Origin: Pseudomonas sp. GOM6
GTDB taxonomy: Bacteria > Pseudomonadota > Gammaproteobacteria > Pseudomonadales > Pseudomonadaceae
Reading direction: 5' to 3'
DNA: 64,000 bases
Assembly (NCBI RefSeq): GCF_029537485.1
Contig: NZ_JARPUS010000010.1
Span: forward strand, 110,030 to 174,029
Shown here: positions 9,886 to 18,935 of the stretch, piece by piece
Numbering within the stretch: the stretch's first letter is position 1
Layout of the letters: each line of letters opens with the position of its first letter
Notes under the pieces: generated by a model
Seen by the model: only the letters and a program-made list of their open reading frames with translations
Databases searched by the model: none
Told to the model about the DNA's origin: nothing
Translations under genes and position numbers: made by a program

Positions 9886-12378
9886 TCACACCTCGCGCAG
9901 CACGGTCAGTGGCAACGCGTTCAAGGCCTTGCGCGTGCCCCAGAGGCCGGCTGCGCCAACCAGCAGTGCGCCGATCAGCGGTAAAACCAGCAGCCAGGGG
10001 TGCGGCTGCCATTGCAGTTCCAGCGCATAGCGATAGAGCAGGAAACTGGCCAGCTCGCAACCCAGCGCTGCCAGCAAGCCACTGACGGCACCCAGCAGGC
10101 CGAACTCGGTACGCCTGGCGTTGAGCAACAGCCTGCGTTCGGCGCCCAGGGCACGCAGTAGAGCGCCTTGGCGCAGGCGCTCGTCAAGGGTCGCCTGCAA
10201 GCCGGCGAGCAGTACGGCAATGCCGGCTGCCAGCACGAACAACAAGACGTACTCCACTGCCAGGCTGACCTGCGCCATGATGCTGCGTAGTTGTTCCAGC
10301 AGGGCCTCGACCTGCAGCAGGGTGACGGCAGGGAATTCTCGCGCCAGTTCGACCAATTGGCGTTCGCTGTGTGGCGGCAGGTAGAAACTGGTCAGGTAGG
10401 TAGCGGGCAGGTCTTGCAGCGTACCGGGCTGGAAGATCATGTAGAAGTTCGGCTGGAAGCTGTCCCACTCGACCTTGCGCAGGCTGCTGACTTGGGCCTC
10501 GCGCTCGATGCCGCCGACATTGAACGTCAACCGATCGCCCAGTTGCAGTCCCAGGCTTTCGGCCAGCTTGGACTCCACCGAGACCCCCGGTAATTGTTCC
10601 GTCTGCGCGCTCTGCCACCACTGGCCGGTCAGGAGCGTATTGCCTTCCGGCAGGTCTTGTGACCAGGTCAGACTGAGGTCGCGGCTTACCGCGCGTTCGC
10701 CCTGGCTCTCCTTGCTGACGATGCCTTGCACCGGCTCGCCATTAATCAGGGTCAGGCGTCCGGCAACGATGGGGTAGAGCGGCAGCGCGTGTGTGGACAG
10801 GGCTGCGAGACGGGCGGCGAAGGCGTCTTTCTCGGCAGGCAGGACATTGAGTGCGAAGTGATTCGGCGCCTGCTCGGGTAGCTGGTTTTGCCAAGTATCA
10901 AGCAGTTCGCCGCGCAACAGGGCGATCAGCGCCATGGCCATCAGAATCAGGCCAAAGGCCAGTGACTGTCCGGCAGCGGCCAGCGGGTGCCGCAACAGCT
11001 GGCCCAGTCCCAGGCGCCAGGGCAGGGCGGCGCGTGCCAGAAGCTGGCGCAAGCCCTTGAGTGCAAGCAACAGCAGGCCACCGAGCAGCAGTGTGGCGAT
11101 CAAGCCGCCGCCCAGCAGTGCCAGGGTCAGTTTCCAATCCAGGCTCAGGCGCCACATGATCAGTGCCAGCGCCAAGAGCGCAGCGCCATAGACCAGCCAG
11201 GAGCTGGGCGGCACCGGTAGCAGGTCACGGCGCAGCACCCGCAGTGGCGGCACGCGACCTAGTGCGGCCAGCGGCGGCAAGGCAAAGCCTGCCAGTGCCA
11301 CCAAACCTACGGCGATACCGGCCAGCGCGGGGGTGAGGCCCCCCGCGGGCACGCCCGGCGGTAGCAAACCTTGCAGCAACTGGAACAACACCAGTTGGCC
11401 CAACCAGCCGAGCAGGGCGCCGGACAGGCAGGCCAGCAGACCAAGGATGGCCAGTTGTAGGCCAAAAAGCCCAAGCGTTTGACGCCGCGAGAGGCCGAAG
11501 CAGCGCAGCAGGGCGCCGGTATCGAAATGGCGCACGGCGAAACGACTGGCAGATAACGCCACCGCGACGCCGGCGAGGAGCACCGCTGCCAGGCTGGCCA
11601 GATTTAAATAGCGCTCTGCGCGGCCCAGAGCTCCACCGATTTGCCGGTTACCGTCGCGGGCATCTTCCAGGCGTTGATGAGGCGCGGCGCCGTCCTCCAC
11701 GATTTTCCGATACTCGGCCAGAGGCTGGGCATCGCCGCGCCAAAGCTCGCGAAAGCGCACACGGCTGCCCGGCTGCACGACACCGGTAGCCTCCAGATCG
11801 TCCAGGTGCATCAACACACGGGGTGTCAGGCTGTAGAAGTCGCCAGCTCGGTCTGGCTCATGGGTCAGCACCCGACTCAGGCGCAGGGGCAGGTTACCGA
11901 CTTCAATTGTGTCACCGACATTCAGGTTCAGGGCCGCAAATAGACGAGCCTCTGCCCAGGCCTCACCCGGTTGCGGACCGGAACTCACCTGTTCTGCCTC
12001 GTAGGGTTCAGCGGCACTCTTCAGCTCGCCCCGAAGCGGGTAACTGCTGCTGGCTGCCTTGACGCTGGCCAGCTGAATGCCCTGGTCCGTGGCGATGACA
12101 CTGGAAAACTCTACGACCTGGGCGTGAGCGAGGCCAAGACGCTTGCCTGCTTCGATCTGCTCGGAGGTTGCTGGGGAACTACCGCTGAGCACCAGGTCGG
12201 CACCGAGAAACTCTGTCGCGCGTAGCAACATGGCGCCATTGAGACGGGCGCTGAAGTAGCCGATGGCAGTACTGGCGGCGACGGCGATCAGCAACGCGAA
12301 AAAGAGTACGCGCACTTCGCCGGCACGTGTCTCGCGCAGTAGCTGACGCCAGGCCAGGGGCAGCAGACGAGGGTTCAT
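9886..12378 (-). CDS. ABC transporter permease, FtsX-like (MacB/LolCE class)
   Basis: An 830-residue permease. An N-terminal helix (residues about 19-41) is followed by a periplasmic MacB-like domain, then FtsX-type membrane segments about 255-440, a second set of segments, a second periplasmic domain and three final helices (VLLFVLAAGIAVLLAGL onward). This is the ten-helix layout of YbbP-like permeases, distinct from four-helix LolC/E. Its start shares one base with the stop of the ATPase gene, so both are translated together. The cargo is unknown; the divergent neighbour tesA and the E. coli ybbAP-tesA arrangement suggest a conserved association. Confidence 0.9.
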   Translation of the reverse strand: MNPRLLPLAWRQLLRETRAGEVRVLFFALLIAVAASTAIGYFSARLNGAMLLRATEFLGADLVLSGSSPATSEQIEAGKRLGLAHAQVVEFSSVIATDQGIQLASVKAASSSYPLRGELKSAAEPYEAEQVSSGPQPGEAWAEARLFAALNLNVGDTIEVGNLPLRLSRVLTHEPDRAGDFYSLTPRVLMHLDDLEATGVVQPGSRVRFRELWRGDAQPLAEYRKIVEDGAAPHQRLEDARDGNRQIGGALGRAERYLNLASLAAVLLAGVAVALSASRFAVRHFDTGALLRCFGLSRRQTLGLFGLQLAILGLLACLSGALLGWLGQLVLFQLLQGLLPPGVPAGGLTPALAGIAVGLVALAGFALPPLAALGRVPPLRVLRRDLLPVPPSSWLVYGAALLALALIMWRLSLDWKLTLALLGGGLIATLLLGGLLLLALKGLRQLLARAALPWRLGLGQLLRHPLAAAGQSLAFGLILMAMALIALLRGELLDTWQNQLPEQAPNHFALNVLPAEKDAFAARLAALSTHALPLYPIVAGRLTLINGEPVQGIVSKESQGERAVSRDLSLTWSQDLPEGNTLLTGQWWQSAQTEQLPGVSVESKLAESLGLQLGDRLTFNVGGIEREAQVSSLRKVEWDSFQPNFYMIFQPGTLQDLPATYLTSFYLPPHSERQLVELAREFPAVTLLQVEALLEQLRSIMAQVSLAVEYVLLFVLAAGIAVLLAGLQATLDERLRQGALLRALGAERRLLLNARRTEFGLLGAVSGLLAALGCELASFLLYRYALELQWQPHPWLLVLPLIGALLVGAAGLWGTRKALNALPLTVLREV

Positions 12379-13061
12379 CAGGGCTCCACGCAGTCGATCA
12401 GACGACCGGCTTCAAGCCGAATCATGCGCCGGCAGCGGTGCGCCAGGCGCTCTTCATGGGTCACTAGAACCAGAGTCGTGCCACGCTCCTGGTTGAGCTG
12501 GAACAGCAGATCGCTGATGTGCTCGCCCGTGTGGCTGTCGAGATTGCCGGTAGGCTCGTCAGCGAACAGAATCGCCGGATCTGCGGCAAACGCTCGCGCA
12601 ATGGCCACTCGTTGCTGTTCACCGCCAGAGAGTTGGCGAGGGAAATGGCTCAGGCGGTGGGCAAGTCCGACCCGTTGCAGCAGATCGCCGGCCCGCTGGC
12701 GGGCATCGACGTGGCCTTCCAGTTCCAATGGCAGCATGACGTTTTCCAGTGCGCTGAGGTTGTCCAGCAATTGAAAGGACTGGAACACGAAGCCAACCTG
12801 CTCTGCACGTACCTGGGCGCGGCAGTCTTCATCCAGTGTGTGCAGGGCATTGCCGGCCAGTTCGATTTCACCGGAGCTGGGCAGGTCGAGACCCGCCAAA
12901 AGGCCGAGGAGGGTGGATTTACCTGAGCCGGAGCTGCCGACTATGGCCAGACTATCGCCGGCCGCCAGCTCGAACGAGAGGTCCTGCAGGATGGCCAGCT
13001 CGCCTTCCGTGCTGGGAACCACTTTGCTAAGGTGCCGCGCAGAAAGAATGCTTGCGCTCAT
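12378..13061 (-). CDS. ABC transporter ATP-binding protein, LolD/YbbA family
   Basis: A 227-residue ATPase with Walker A GSSGSGKST (about residues 42-50), signature LSGGEQQRVAIARA, Walker B ILFADEPTGNLD and a switch His in LVTHEE. The sequence belongs to the MacB/LolD/YbbA group that powers FtsX-like permeases. It is directly upstream of its permease partner and divergent from tesA, with the two start codons about ten bases apart and so necessarily overlapping promoter regions. This matches the E. coli ybbA-ybbP-tesA neighbourhood. Confidence 0.92.
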   Translation of the reverse strand: MSASILSARHLSKVVPSTEGELAILQDLSFELAAGDSLAIVGSSGSGKSTLLGLLAGLDLPSSGEIELAGNALHTLDEDCRAQVRAEQVGFVFQSFQLLDNLSALENVMLPLELEGHVDARQRAGDLLQRVGLAHRLSHFPRQLSGGEQQRVAIARAFAADPAILFADEPTGNLDSHTGEHISDLLFQLNQERGTTLVLVTHEERLAHRCRRMIRLEAGRLIDCVEP

Positions 13062-13071
13062 GGAGAGTCCA

Positions 13072-13677
13072 ATGCGTGCGATTTGGATGAGTGGTGCACT
13101 GACACTGATGTTGTGGGCTCAGAGCGCACTGGCCGGCACCGTACTGGTCGTCGGCGATAGTATCAGCGCGGCTTTGGGCCTGGATACCCGAGAGGGTTGG
13201 GTCTTTTTACTGCAAAAACGGCTGGATGAAGGTGGCTTCCAGTATCGGGTTGTTAATGCTTCGATCAGCGGCGACACGAGTGCTGGCGGGCTTTCTCGCC
13301 TGCCTGCACTGCTTGCGCAACACTCGCCGCAAGTCGTGATTATCGAACTGGGCGGCAATGATGGCTTGCGGGGGCAGGCGCCTGCGCAATTGCAACAGAA
13401 TCTTGCTTCCATGGCTCTGAAGTCACGCGAAGCCGGCGCCCGCGTACTGCTTCTCGGCATGCAGCTGCCGCCCAATTATGGTCAGCGCTATACCCAGGCA
13501 TTTGCCCAGGTATATAAAGATGTGGCGAGTAGTCAGCAGCTGGCATGGGTTCCGTTTTTCCTAGAGGGTGTCGGCGGTGTGCCGGGAATGATGCAGGCTG
13601 ATGGTATTCATCCCACGACCCAGGCTCAGCAGCGATTGCTGGACAACGTTTGGCCCAGTCTGGAACCACTGCTCTGA
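13072..13677 (+). CDS. tesA: Arylesterase / acyl-CoA thioesterase I, GDSL family
   Basis: A 201-residue periplasmic SGNH hydrolase. A signal peptide covers residues 1-21 (ALTLMLWAQSALA). Block I is VVGDSISAALGLD with the nucleophilic Ser, block III is ELGGNDGLRG, and block V DGIHPT holds the catalytic Asp and His. Length and sequence match Pseudomonas TesA/EstA-type arylesterase. I chose the ATG at 13072 (GGAG upstream) because the product then starts right before the signal peptide; another ATG twelve bases earlier overlaps the divergent ATPase start. Confidence 0.93.
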   Translation: MRAIWMSGALTLMLWAQSALAGTVLVVGDSISAALGLDTREGWVFLLQKRLDEGGFQYRVVNASISGDTSAGGLSRLPALLAQHSPQVVIIELGGNDGLRGQAPAQLQQNLASMALKSREAGARVLLLGMQLPPNYGQRYTQAFAQVYKDVASSQQLAWVPFFLEGVGGVPGMMQADGIHPTTQAQQRLLDNVWPSLEPLL

Positions 13678-13733
13678 CGCTTTCCCGCCTCCAGCCTTTC
13701 AGCTATCGTGGCGCTCCTGCTCCGGAGCTCTGA

Positions 13734-14015
13734 ATGCCGCGCCATCCCTGGTCCCTGTATGCCTATCACCTGGTTGTCCCTGACGACCAGCTTGATCTGT
13801 TCGCTTGTCGTGAGGCCAGGGTTCATTTGGTGGCTCGTCAGCTCGAGTTGGGCGAGTTTGCCGATAGAACGCTTTGCGGAGGGTTGTTGCCGGCGGCGCC
13901 AGTGATGCGTGAGCTTGGTCGTCATGAGTTGCGTGACAAGCGACTGTGCCCGATCTGCCGGCAGATACTCGATGCCCAGCGGCGCGGTGAGCGGCCAGTC
14001 TGGCCACCAGCCTGA
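13734..14015 (+). CDS. Hypothetical protein, 93 residues
   Basis: I do not recognise a characterised family. The small protein begins MPRHPWSLYAYHLVVPDDQ, is mostly charged and helical, and ends with a CPICRQ motif, one CxxC pair plus an earlier Cys in TLCGG. A single CxxC is not enough to claim a zinc ribbon. GGAG lies seven bases before the ATG and codon use fits the region, so I take it as real. It sits between tesA and the L,D-transpeptidase gene on the same strand. Confidence 0.65.
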   Translation: MPRHPWSLYAYHLVVPDDQLDLFACREARVHLVARQLELGEFADRTLCGGLLPAAPVMRELGRHELRDKRLCPICRQILDAQRRGERPVWPPA

Positions 14016-14089
14016 TCCCTCCCTGCCTTTCCGGGAGCCGTGTACAATCGCTTTCTAATTTCCACCGCTTTGCCAGCAAGGATCTATTG

Positions 14090-15040
14090 ATGTTGCCGCG
14101 TGCCCGTTTACTGTGCCTCGCCAGCCTACTTTGTGCTGGCTCTGCTGCTGCTCTTGAGTTGCCCATGCCGCCACCTGGCGAGGATATTGTTGGCCAGGTT
14201 CAGGTCGTCAAGGCACGCTACGAGGACACGTTCGCTGACTTGGGCTCAGCCAATGATCTTGGCTATCTGGAAATGGTCGCAGCAAACCCCGGTGTTGACC
14301 CCTGGTTGCCCGGGGAAGGCGCAGAGATAATTCTGCCCACTCGCTTCATCCTGCCGCCAGGGCCGCGTGAAGGCATTGTTATCAACCTTGCTGAGTACCG
14401 TCTTTACTACTTCCCAAAAGGGCAGAACGTAGTCCATACCTTCCCCCTCGGAATCGGTCGTGAAGGCTGGGGCTCACCCATTGCCAATACCTCGATTATC
14501 GCCAAAACCCCCAACCCCGGTTGGACGCCGCCGGCTTCGATTCGTGCCGAGCATGCAGCGGAAGGCGATCCTCTGCCTGCCTATGTACCGCCAGGACCGG
14601 ACAACCCGCTTGGCCCGTTCAAATTTACCCTGGGCACGCCCGGCTACCTGATTCATGGCTCCAACAAGAAGTTCGGCATTGGCATGCGCGTCAGTCACGG
14701 TTGTTTCCGCATGCTCAATCACAATGTGCTTGAACTGGCCAAAATGGCACCCGTAGGAACCTCCGTACGCATTATCAACGAGCCCTACAAGTTCGGTATC
14801 AGTGGCGGGAAGATCTATTTGGAAGCTCATGAGCCTCTGAGTGATACCGGTGAGGCTTCTGTTGTGGATAAACACACAGCAGTGATCAATACACTGCTCA
14901 AGCGCGACGATGCTGTCGGCAACATGCGTCTCGACTGGGACATGGTGCGCGAGGTAGTAGCGGCCGAGGATGGCTTGCCGATTGAGATTGCCGTCCCACA
15001 GCAGTCTTTGGTCAGCCAGGACGTACCTCTCGATATCTAA
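14090..15040 (+). CDS. L,D-transpeptidase (YkuD domain)
   Basis: A 316-residue exported enzyme with a signal peptide to about residue 22. A LysM-like segment (residues about 35-85, LGYLEMVAANPGVDPWLPG) is followed by a YkuD catalytic domain. Its signature HGSNKKFGIGMRVSHGCFRM includes the catalytic Cys in SHGC. The family attaches Braun-type lipoprotein to murein or makes 3-3 crosslinks. The oprI lipoprotein gene is convergent and adjacent, a suggestive neighbour, but OprI ends in RK like Lpp so a functional link is only inference. A TTG one codon earlier is an alternative start. Confidence 0.9.
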   Translation: MLPRARLLCLASLLCAGSAAALELPMPPPGEDIVGQVQVVKARYEDTFADLGSANDLGYLEMVAANPGVDPWLPGEGAEIILPTRFILPPGPREGIVINLAEYRLYYFPKGQNVVHTFPLGIGREGWGSPIANTSIIAKTPNPGWTPPASIRAEHAAEGDPLPAYVPPGPDNPLGPFKFTLGTPGYLIHGSNKKFGIGMRVSHGCFRMLNHNVLELAKMAPVGTSVRIINEPYKFGISGGKIYLEAHEPLSDTGEASVVDKHTAVINTLLKRDDAVGNMRLDWDMVREVVAAEDGLPIEIAVPQQSLVSQDVPLDI

Positions 15041-15052
15041 CCTGCAAAACTC

Positions 15053-15092
15053 AAAGGCCCGCCGAAGAGGAGCACTCTCGGCGGGCCTTTTT
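15053..15092 (+). terminator. Intrinsic terminator of the L,D-transpeptidase gene
   Basis: AAAGGCCCGCCGA and TCGGCGGGCCTTT arms around a 12-base loop, then more T. Confidence 0.9.
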
Positions 15093-15103
15093 GTATGCGC
15101 AAT

Positions 15104-15136
15104 AAAAAAGCCGATCCGGAATCCGGATCGGCTTTT
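15104..15136 (-). terminator. Intrinsic terminator of oprI
   Basis: AGCCGATCCGG and CCGGATCGGCT arms around AAT; read on the minus strand the stem is followed by a T-run. It lies just after the previous terminator, so the convergent genes each have their own. Confidence 0.9.
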
Positions 15137-15153
15137 CAAAGCCTGAGCAAGGA

Positions 15154-15405
15154 TTACTTGCGGCTGGCTTTTTCCAGCATGCGCAGAGCGCGCTCGTTGG
15201 CTTCGTCAGCAGTCATCTGAGCTTTCTGAGCGGCAGCCAGAGCCTCGTCGGCTTTGCGGTAGGCTTCGTCAGCACGAGCCTGAGCGCGGGCAGCAGCGTC
15301 TTCAGTAGCGGTCAGACGAGCTTCGGTTTCTTTGGATACGCTGCTGCAACCGGTAGCCAGAACAGCGGCCAGGGCCAGAGCGGAGAGTTTCAGAGCGTTG
15401 TTCAT
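15154..15405 (-). CDS. oprI: Major outer membrane lipoprotein OprI (Lpp-like)
   Basis: An 83-residue lipoprotein. Residues 1-20 are a lipoprotein signal ending in the lipobox LATGCSS with the modified Cys20. The mature part is one long Ala-rich coiled coil (heptad-like [19 protein letters not shown]) ending KASRK, where the terminal Lys can be crosslinked to peptidoglycan. This is Pseudomonas OprI, homologous to Braun's lipoprotein and very abundant. I start at the ATG after AAGGGG; an earlier in-frame start has no family support. A promoter and a 5' hairpin are recorded upstream. Confidence 0.97.
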   Translation of the reverse strand: MNNALKLSALALAAVLATGCSSVSKETEARLTATEDAAARAQARADEAYRKADEALAAAQKAQMTADEANERALRMLEKASRK

Positions 15406-15440
15406 CGTATTCCCCTTAAGGTGGACTTTCCATGAAAGGC

Positions 15441-15462
15441 AATTTCCCGAACGCGGGAAATT
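15441..15462. other. Hairpin in the oprI 5' leader
   Basis: Perfect 9-bp arms AATTTCCCG and CGGGAAATT around a four-base loop. It is placed at or within a few bases of the predicted transcript start and about 35 bases before the start codon. Such 5'-terminal stems protect abundant outer-membrane mRNAs from RNase E in enterics; that role here is inference. Confidence 0.6.
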
Positions 15463-15472
15463 AGCCGGGCAC

Positions 15473-15500
15473 ATACTACCCGTTACTTTTAGTAAGTAAA
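15473..15500 (-). promoter_or_regulatory. Probable sigma-70 promoter of oprI
   Basis: On the minus strand TTTACT (-35) is 16 bases from TAGTAT (-10), each matching the consensus at four of six positions. The predicted start is about 15466. Confidence 0.45.
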
Positions 15501-15690
15501 CTGAGCCGACGCAAGTCGGAGAACTTTTTTTTCAGGCGTACAGGATTACGGATTCCCGCTGTTTAAAAAACATACAGCCGTGCCGATTCATACCTTTGGT
15601 CGCGCCCTCTAGAGCGCATGGCTAGCCCAACGCCAGCTTGTTAAGATCGCGCCGCAGTCATGCCTACGCTCACCTAATAAGGATGTTTGG

Positions 15691-16953
15691 ATGTCGAAGC
15701 TCATCAAGTGGGGTTTAGTACTTGTTCTGGCGATTGCATTGCTGATCAAGGTCTCCCTCTGGTTATCGGTGCGTTCGATCATGAATGATGCGGTGGCCAA
15801 GCTCTCACCCTTTATGCTGATCAGCTATGAGGGGATTACTTCATCGTTCGATGGGAGGGTCGGTGTAGAAGGGCTCAAAGCTCGCCTGCCGATGTTCGAT
15901 GATGAAGTGCGTGTCGCCCATGCCGAACTGAAGTTCGACGGACTGCGAAGCCTGCTGGCATTCAAGGAAAAACTGGCCGAAGGCAAGTTTCCGGAGCAGA
16001 TGGCGGTCAATCTCAAAGGCCTTGAAATTGATGTGCATGGTCCGCTGATGGAGTTGATCCACAGCGCGCCACAGGAAAGAAATCTGTACTCAGCCTTGTC
16101 CAGTGCGGCTTGTGGTCGTTCCAGCATCATCGGCGTCGATGAGTTGCTGGATATGGGCTATCGGACGCTGGAAACAGACAGCCACTTCTCTTATCTCTTT
16201 CAGCCCGGCGCACAGACGCTGACGTTCAGTTTGAACGCCGATACCCGTGATATGGGGGATTACCGCATCAGTCTATCGCTGGCCAACATGTCGGATAAGC
16301 CAGGTGATTTACGTGCAAACCCGCCACGGGTGTCGAGTATTACCCTGGAGTTCAATGACAACCAATACTTGCGCAGGGTCAATGAGTACTGTGCGGCCAA
16401 GCTTGGTCTGTCGAAGGATGAGTACCTACAAACCGCCATCGAACATTTGGACAGCTCTTTGCGAGCCCAGCGCATAGCCCTGGATTCTGCCCTTCTGGAT
16501 GCTCTGAAAAATTATTACGCAGACCCGCAGGCACTGCGCATCGAGCTTGCCCCGAGTGAGGGGGCAGCTTTGGATGGGCTGCAGTTTTTTGAGGAGTCAG
16601 ATGTTATTGCTATGCTGCGACCTGTTTTGTTGGTCAATCATCAAGCCGTATCGCCACTGGGCTTCACCTGGGTTGAACCCGTCAAAACCGCTCGGATGGA
16701 TCCAAACGAGCTGGTCAGAGCTGAAACTCAGCCAGAAAATAACCAGACGCAGTATGAGTTTGTCAGCGTTGCCAGCCTTCGCGATCATGCGGGCAAACGG
16801 CTACAGTTCATTACCTATGACGGCACTTACTATCAGGGTGTGCTGCACAAGGTCGAAAACGGAAAGGTTTATCTCAGTGTCCAGTTTGGGGCGGGGTCGG
16901 CTGAAATGTTTCTTCGCTTGGAAAAGATAGATAAGGTACGGGTTCTGCTTTAA
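15691..16953 (+). CDS. Membrane-anchored protein of unknown function, 420 residues
   Basis: An N-terminal membrane helix (residues about 6-28, GLVLVLAIALLIKVSLWLSV) is followed by a periplasmic domain. The segment SYEGITSSFDGRVGVEGLKARLP resembles the beta-rich start of AsmA- or YdgA/DUF945-like proteins, which face the envelope, but the match is too weak to assign. AAGGA precedes the ATG. It is divergent from oprI, with a 285-base intergenic region holding the oprI promoter, and is followed after 19 bases by a small GNAT gene, so the two are probably one operon. Confidence 0.75.
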   Translation: MSKLIKWGLVLVLAIALLIKVSLWLSVRSIMNDAVAKLSPFMLISYEGITSSFDGRVGVEGLKARLPMFDDEVRVAHAELKFDGLRSLLAFKEKLAEGKFPEQMAVNLKGLEIDVHGPLMELIHSAPQERNLYSALSSAACGRSSIIGVDELLDMGYRTLETDSHFSYLFQPGAQTLTFSLNADTRDMGDYRISLSLANMSDKPGDLRANPPRVSSITLEFNDNQYLRRVNEYCAAKLGLSKDEYLQTAIEHLDSSLRAQRIALDSALLDALKNYYADPQALRIELAPSEGAALDGLQFFEESDVIAMLRPVLLVNHQAVSPLGFTWVEPVKTARMDPNELVRAETQPENNQTQYEFVSVASLRDHAGKRLQFITYDGTYYQGVLHKVENGKVYLSVQFGAGSAEMFLRLEKIDKVRVLL

Positions 16954-16972
16954 GAACCGTTGAGGAGATGAA

Positions 16973-17254
16973 ATGAGCGCGGGGTTGTCCATTCACCACG
17001 ATCAGGCTGGCCATCAGTTCGAGACTGTTGTCGATGGTCATCGTGCCTATCTGGCCTATATGGATCTGGGCAAGCAAACGCTCGATATCTACCGGACATT
17101 CGTACCCAATGCTTTGCGCGGGCAGGGTATTGCTGCCGCACTGACCGAACAGGCTTTGGAGTACGCAGAGTCCATGGGATACACGGTCATTCCGTCCTGC
17201 TCCTACGTCGAACGCTACTTGGAGCGCCGTCACCGGCACCCAGCTAAGCATTGA
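16973..17254 (+). CDS. Small GNAT-like N-acetyltransferase (YjdJ type)
   Basis: A 93-residue single-domain protein with FVPNALRGQGIAAALTEQALEYA, the acetyl-CoA pyrophosphate-binding R/Q-x-x-G-x-A/G loop, followed by VIPSCSYVERYLER. This is the compact YjdJ/YidJ-type GNAT fold (COG2388). The substrate is unknown. GAGGAG precedes the ATG. It is the last gene before a strong terminator. Confidence 0.85.
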   Translation: MSAGLSIHHDQAGHQFETVVDGHRAYLAYMDLGKQTLDIYRTFVPNALRGQGIAAALTEQALEYAESMGYTVIPSCSYVERYLERRHRHPAKH

Positions 17255-17267
17255 TAAAGCGTCAGAC

Positions 17268-17298
17268 AAAAACGCCGGGCATAGCCCGGCGTTTTTTT
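17268..17298. terminator. Bidirectional terminator between the GNAT and DAHP synthase genes
   Basis: ACGCCGGGC and GCCCGGCGT arms around ATA with A- and T-runs on either side; serves both convergent genes. Confidence 0.9.
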
Positions 17299-17308
17299 GC
17301 GTCTATCA

Positions 17309-18385
17309 CTAGGTGCGCTGACGTGCCGGCAGTACATCCTTGAGTTTGCTATGCATGCTGCGCAGGGTCTTCTCAGTGGCCTCCCAGTCGATGCAGGCAT
17401 CCGTGATGGAAACTCCGTACTTAAGGTCGCAGAGATCCTTGGGGATAGACTGATTGCCCCATCCCAGATGGCTCTCCACCATCAGGCCGACGATCGAGTT
17501 GTTGCCTTCAAGAATCTGGTTGGCCACGTTTTCCATGACCAGTGGCTGCAGTGCCGGATCCTTGTTGGAGTTGGCATGACTGCAGTCGACCATGATGTTC
17601 GGGCGAATTTTCGCCTTCGCCAGCTCCTGCTCGCAGACTGCAACGCTGACCGAATCGTAGTTGGGCTTGCCATTGCCACCGCGCAGTACAACGTGACCAT
17701 AGGCATTGCCCTTGGTGGTAACGATGGATACGCCGCCTTCCTGATTGATGCCGAGGAAACGGTGCGGGCTGGACACCGATTGTAATGCGTTGATGGCCAC
17801 GGTCAGGCCGCCGTCGGTTCCGTTCTTGAAGCCGACGGCCGAGGACAGACCGGAAGCCATTTCCCGGTGTGTCTGAGACTCGGTAGTGCGGGCGCCAATG
17901 GCAGACCAGCTGATCAGATCCTGCAGGTACTGAGGGGAGATCGGATCCAGTGCCTCGGTGGCAGTTGGCAGCCCCATCTCTGCCAGATCAAGCAGAAGCT
18001 TGCGACCAATATGCAGGCCGTCCTGGATCTTGAACGAGTCGTCCAGGTAGGGATCGTTGATCAGGCCTTTCCAGCCGACGGTGGTGCGCGGCTTTTCAAA
18101 GTACACACGCATCACCAGAAACAGGGTGTCCGACACTTCAGCGGCGAGGACCTTCAGGCGCTCGGCGTACTCATGAGCAGCCTTGATGTCGTGGATGGAG
18201 CAGGGGCCCACCACAACAAAAAGGCGATGGTCTTTGCCATCGAGAATGTCACGGATAACCTGGCGGCCATTGGCGACAGTGCGCTGGGCGGCTTCGGTCA
18301 GGGGGATTTCGCGCTTGAGCTGCGCCGGCGTGATCAGGGTTTCGTTGGAGGAAACGTTGAGATCGTCAATCGGTAAATCAGCCAT
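17309..18385 (-). CDS. 3-deoxy-7-phosphoheptulonate (DAHP) synthase, class I
   Basis: A 358-residue class I AroF/G/H-type enzyme, which condenses phosphoenolpyruvate and erythrose 4-phosphate as the first step of the shikimate pathway. Recognisable blocks are VVGPCSIHDIKAAHEYA, VMRVYFEKPRTTVGWKGLIN, WSAIGARTTESQTHREMASG (active-site region), and MVDCSHANSNKDP. Which aromatic amino acid inhibits it cannot be told from the motifs, so I leave the symbol empty. The gene stands alone between a terminator and the PilZ gene. Confidence 0.93.
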   Translation of the reverse strand: MADLPIDDLNVSSNETLITPAQLKREIPLTEAAQRTVANGRQVIRDILDGKDHRLFVVVGPCSIHDIKAAHEYAERLKVLAAEVSDTLFLVMRVYFEKPRTTVGWKGLINDPYLDDSFKIQDGLHIGRKLLLDLAEMGLPTATEALDPISPQYLQDLISWSAIGARTTESQTHREMASGLSSAVGFKNGTDGGLTVAINALQSVSSPHRFLGINQEGGVSIVTTKGNAYGHVVLRGGNGKPNYDSVSVAVCEQELAKAKIRPNIMVDCSHANSNKDPALQPLVMENVANQILEGNNSIVGLMVESHLGWGNQSIPKDLCDLKYGVSITDACIDWEATEKTLRSMHSKLKDVLPARQRT

Positions 18386-18496
18386 CGTGGTACTCGTCAG
18401 GTCACGGGAGCCGAGCGCCTCTGGCGGGCGAAATCTGTGGGCGCAGCGGGGGACGGGAACCTTAACGCGTTCCGGGGCCGCTAGACAATGGCCGCA

Positions 18497-18916
18497 CTAA
18501 TGGAAATGGCCCTGAGGGAAGTCGGCAGCGTGCATCGAGATCCATTCACGGGCAATGTTTTCGAGTTCCAGTGAACAGCCCATTTCCTGTTCACGCTGAT
18601 GGCGATAGTGCTCGATCTGGCAGACCTGTTCGACCATCCGGGCACGAAACAGGGTTTCTTCATCAATGAAAGCAATGCCCACCAGGTAGCCTTCACTGAG
18701 CTTGCGGCACCAGGCAACCACACCCGGATAGCGCGCTTGTTCGCCGAGCAGGGGGATGCGCAACTCCACTGCCGTACCTTTGCGAAAGCCTTTCTCGGAA
18801 TTGCATGCCACTCCGCCCAGGCTGATATTGTGTAGCCGCTGCCGGGGCAGAAAAGCATGTTTACGCTGAACCAGTTCTACCGGCATGTCGCTTGGGTGAC
18901 GCAAAAAACGTCGCAT
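18497..18916 (-). CDS. PilZ domain protein
   Basis: A 139-residue protein made largely of one PilZ domain. The c-di-GMP-binding motif is RRFLRHPSDMPVE at the N terminus (RxxxR) together with NISLGGVACNSE (D/NxSxxG). The remaining strands include GVVAWCRKLSEGYLVGIAFID, and a helical tail ends the protein. With both motifs intact it should bind c-di-GMP, a receptor role. I start at the ATG with GGAG eight bases before it; longer starts add a non-conserved extension overlapping the divergent gene. Target process is unknown. Confidence 0.85.
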   Translation of the reverse strand: MRRFLRHPSDMPVELVQRKHAFLPRQRLHNISLGGVACNSEKGFRKGTAVELRIPLLGEQARYPGVVAWCRKLSEGYLVGIAFIDEETLFRARMVEQVCQIEHYRHQREQEMGCSLELENIAREWISMHAADFPQGHFH

Positions 18917-18935
18917 TTCGAATACTCCGGATGCC

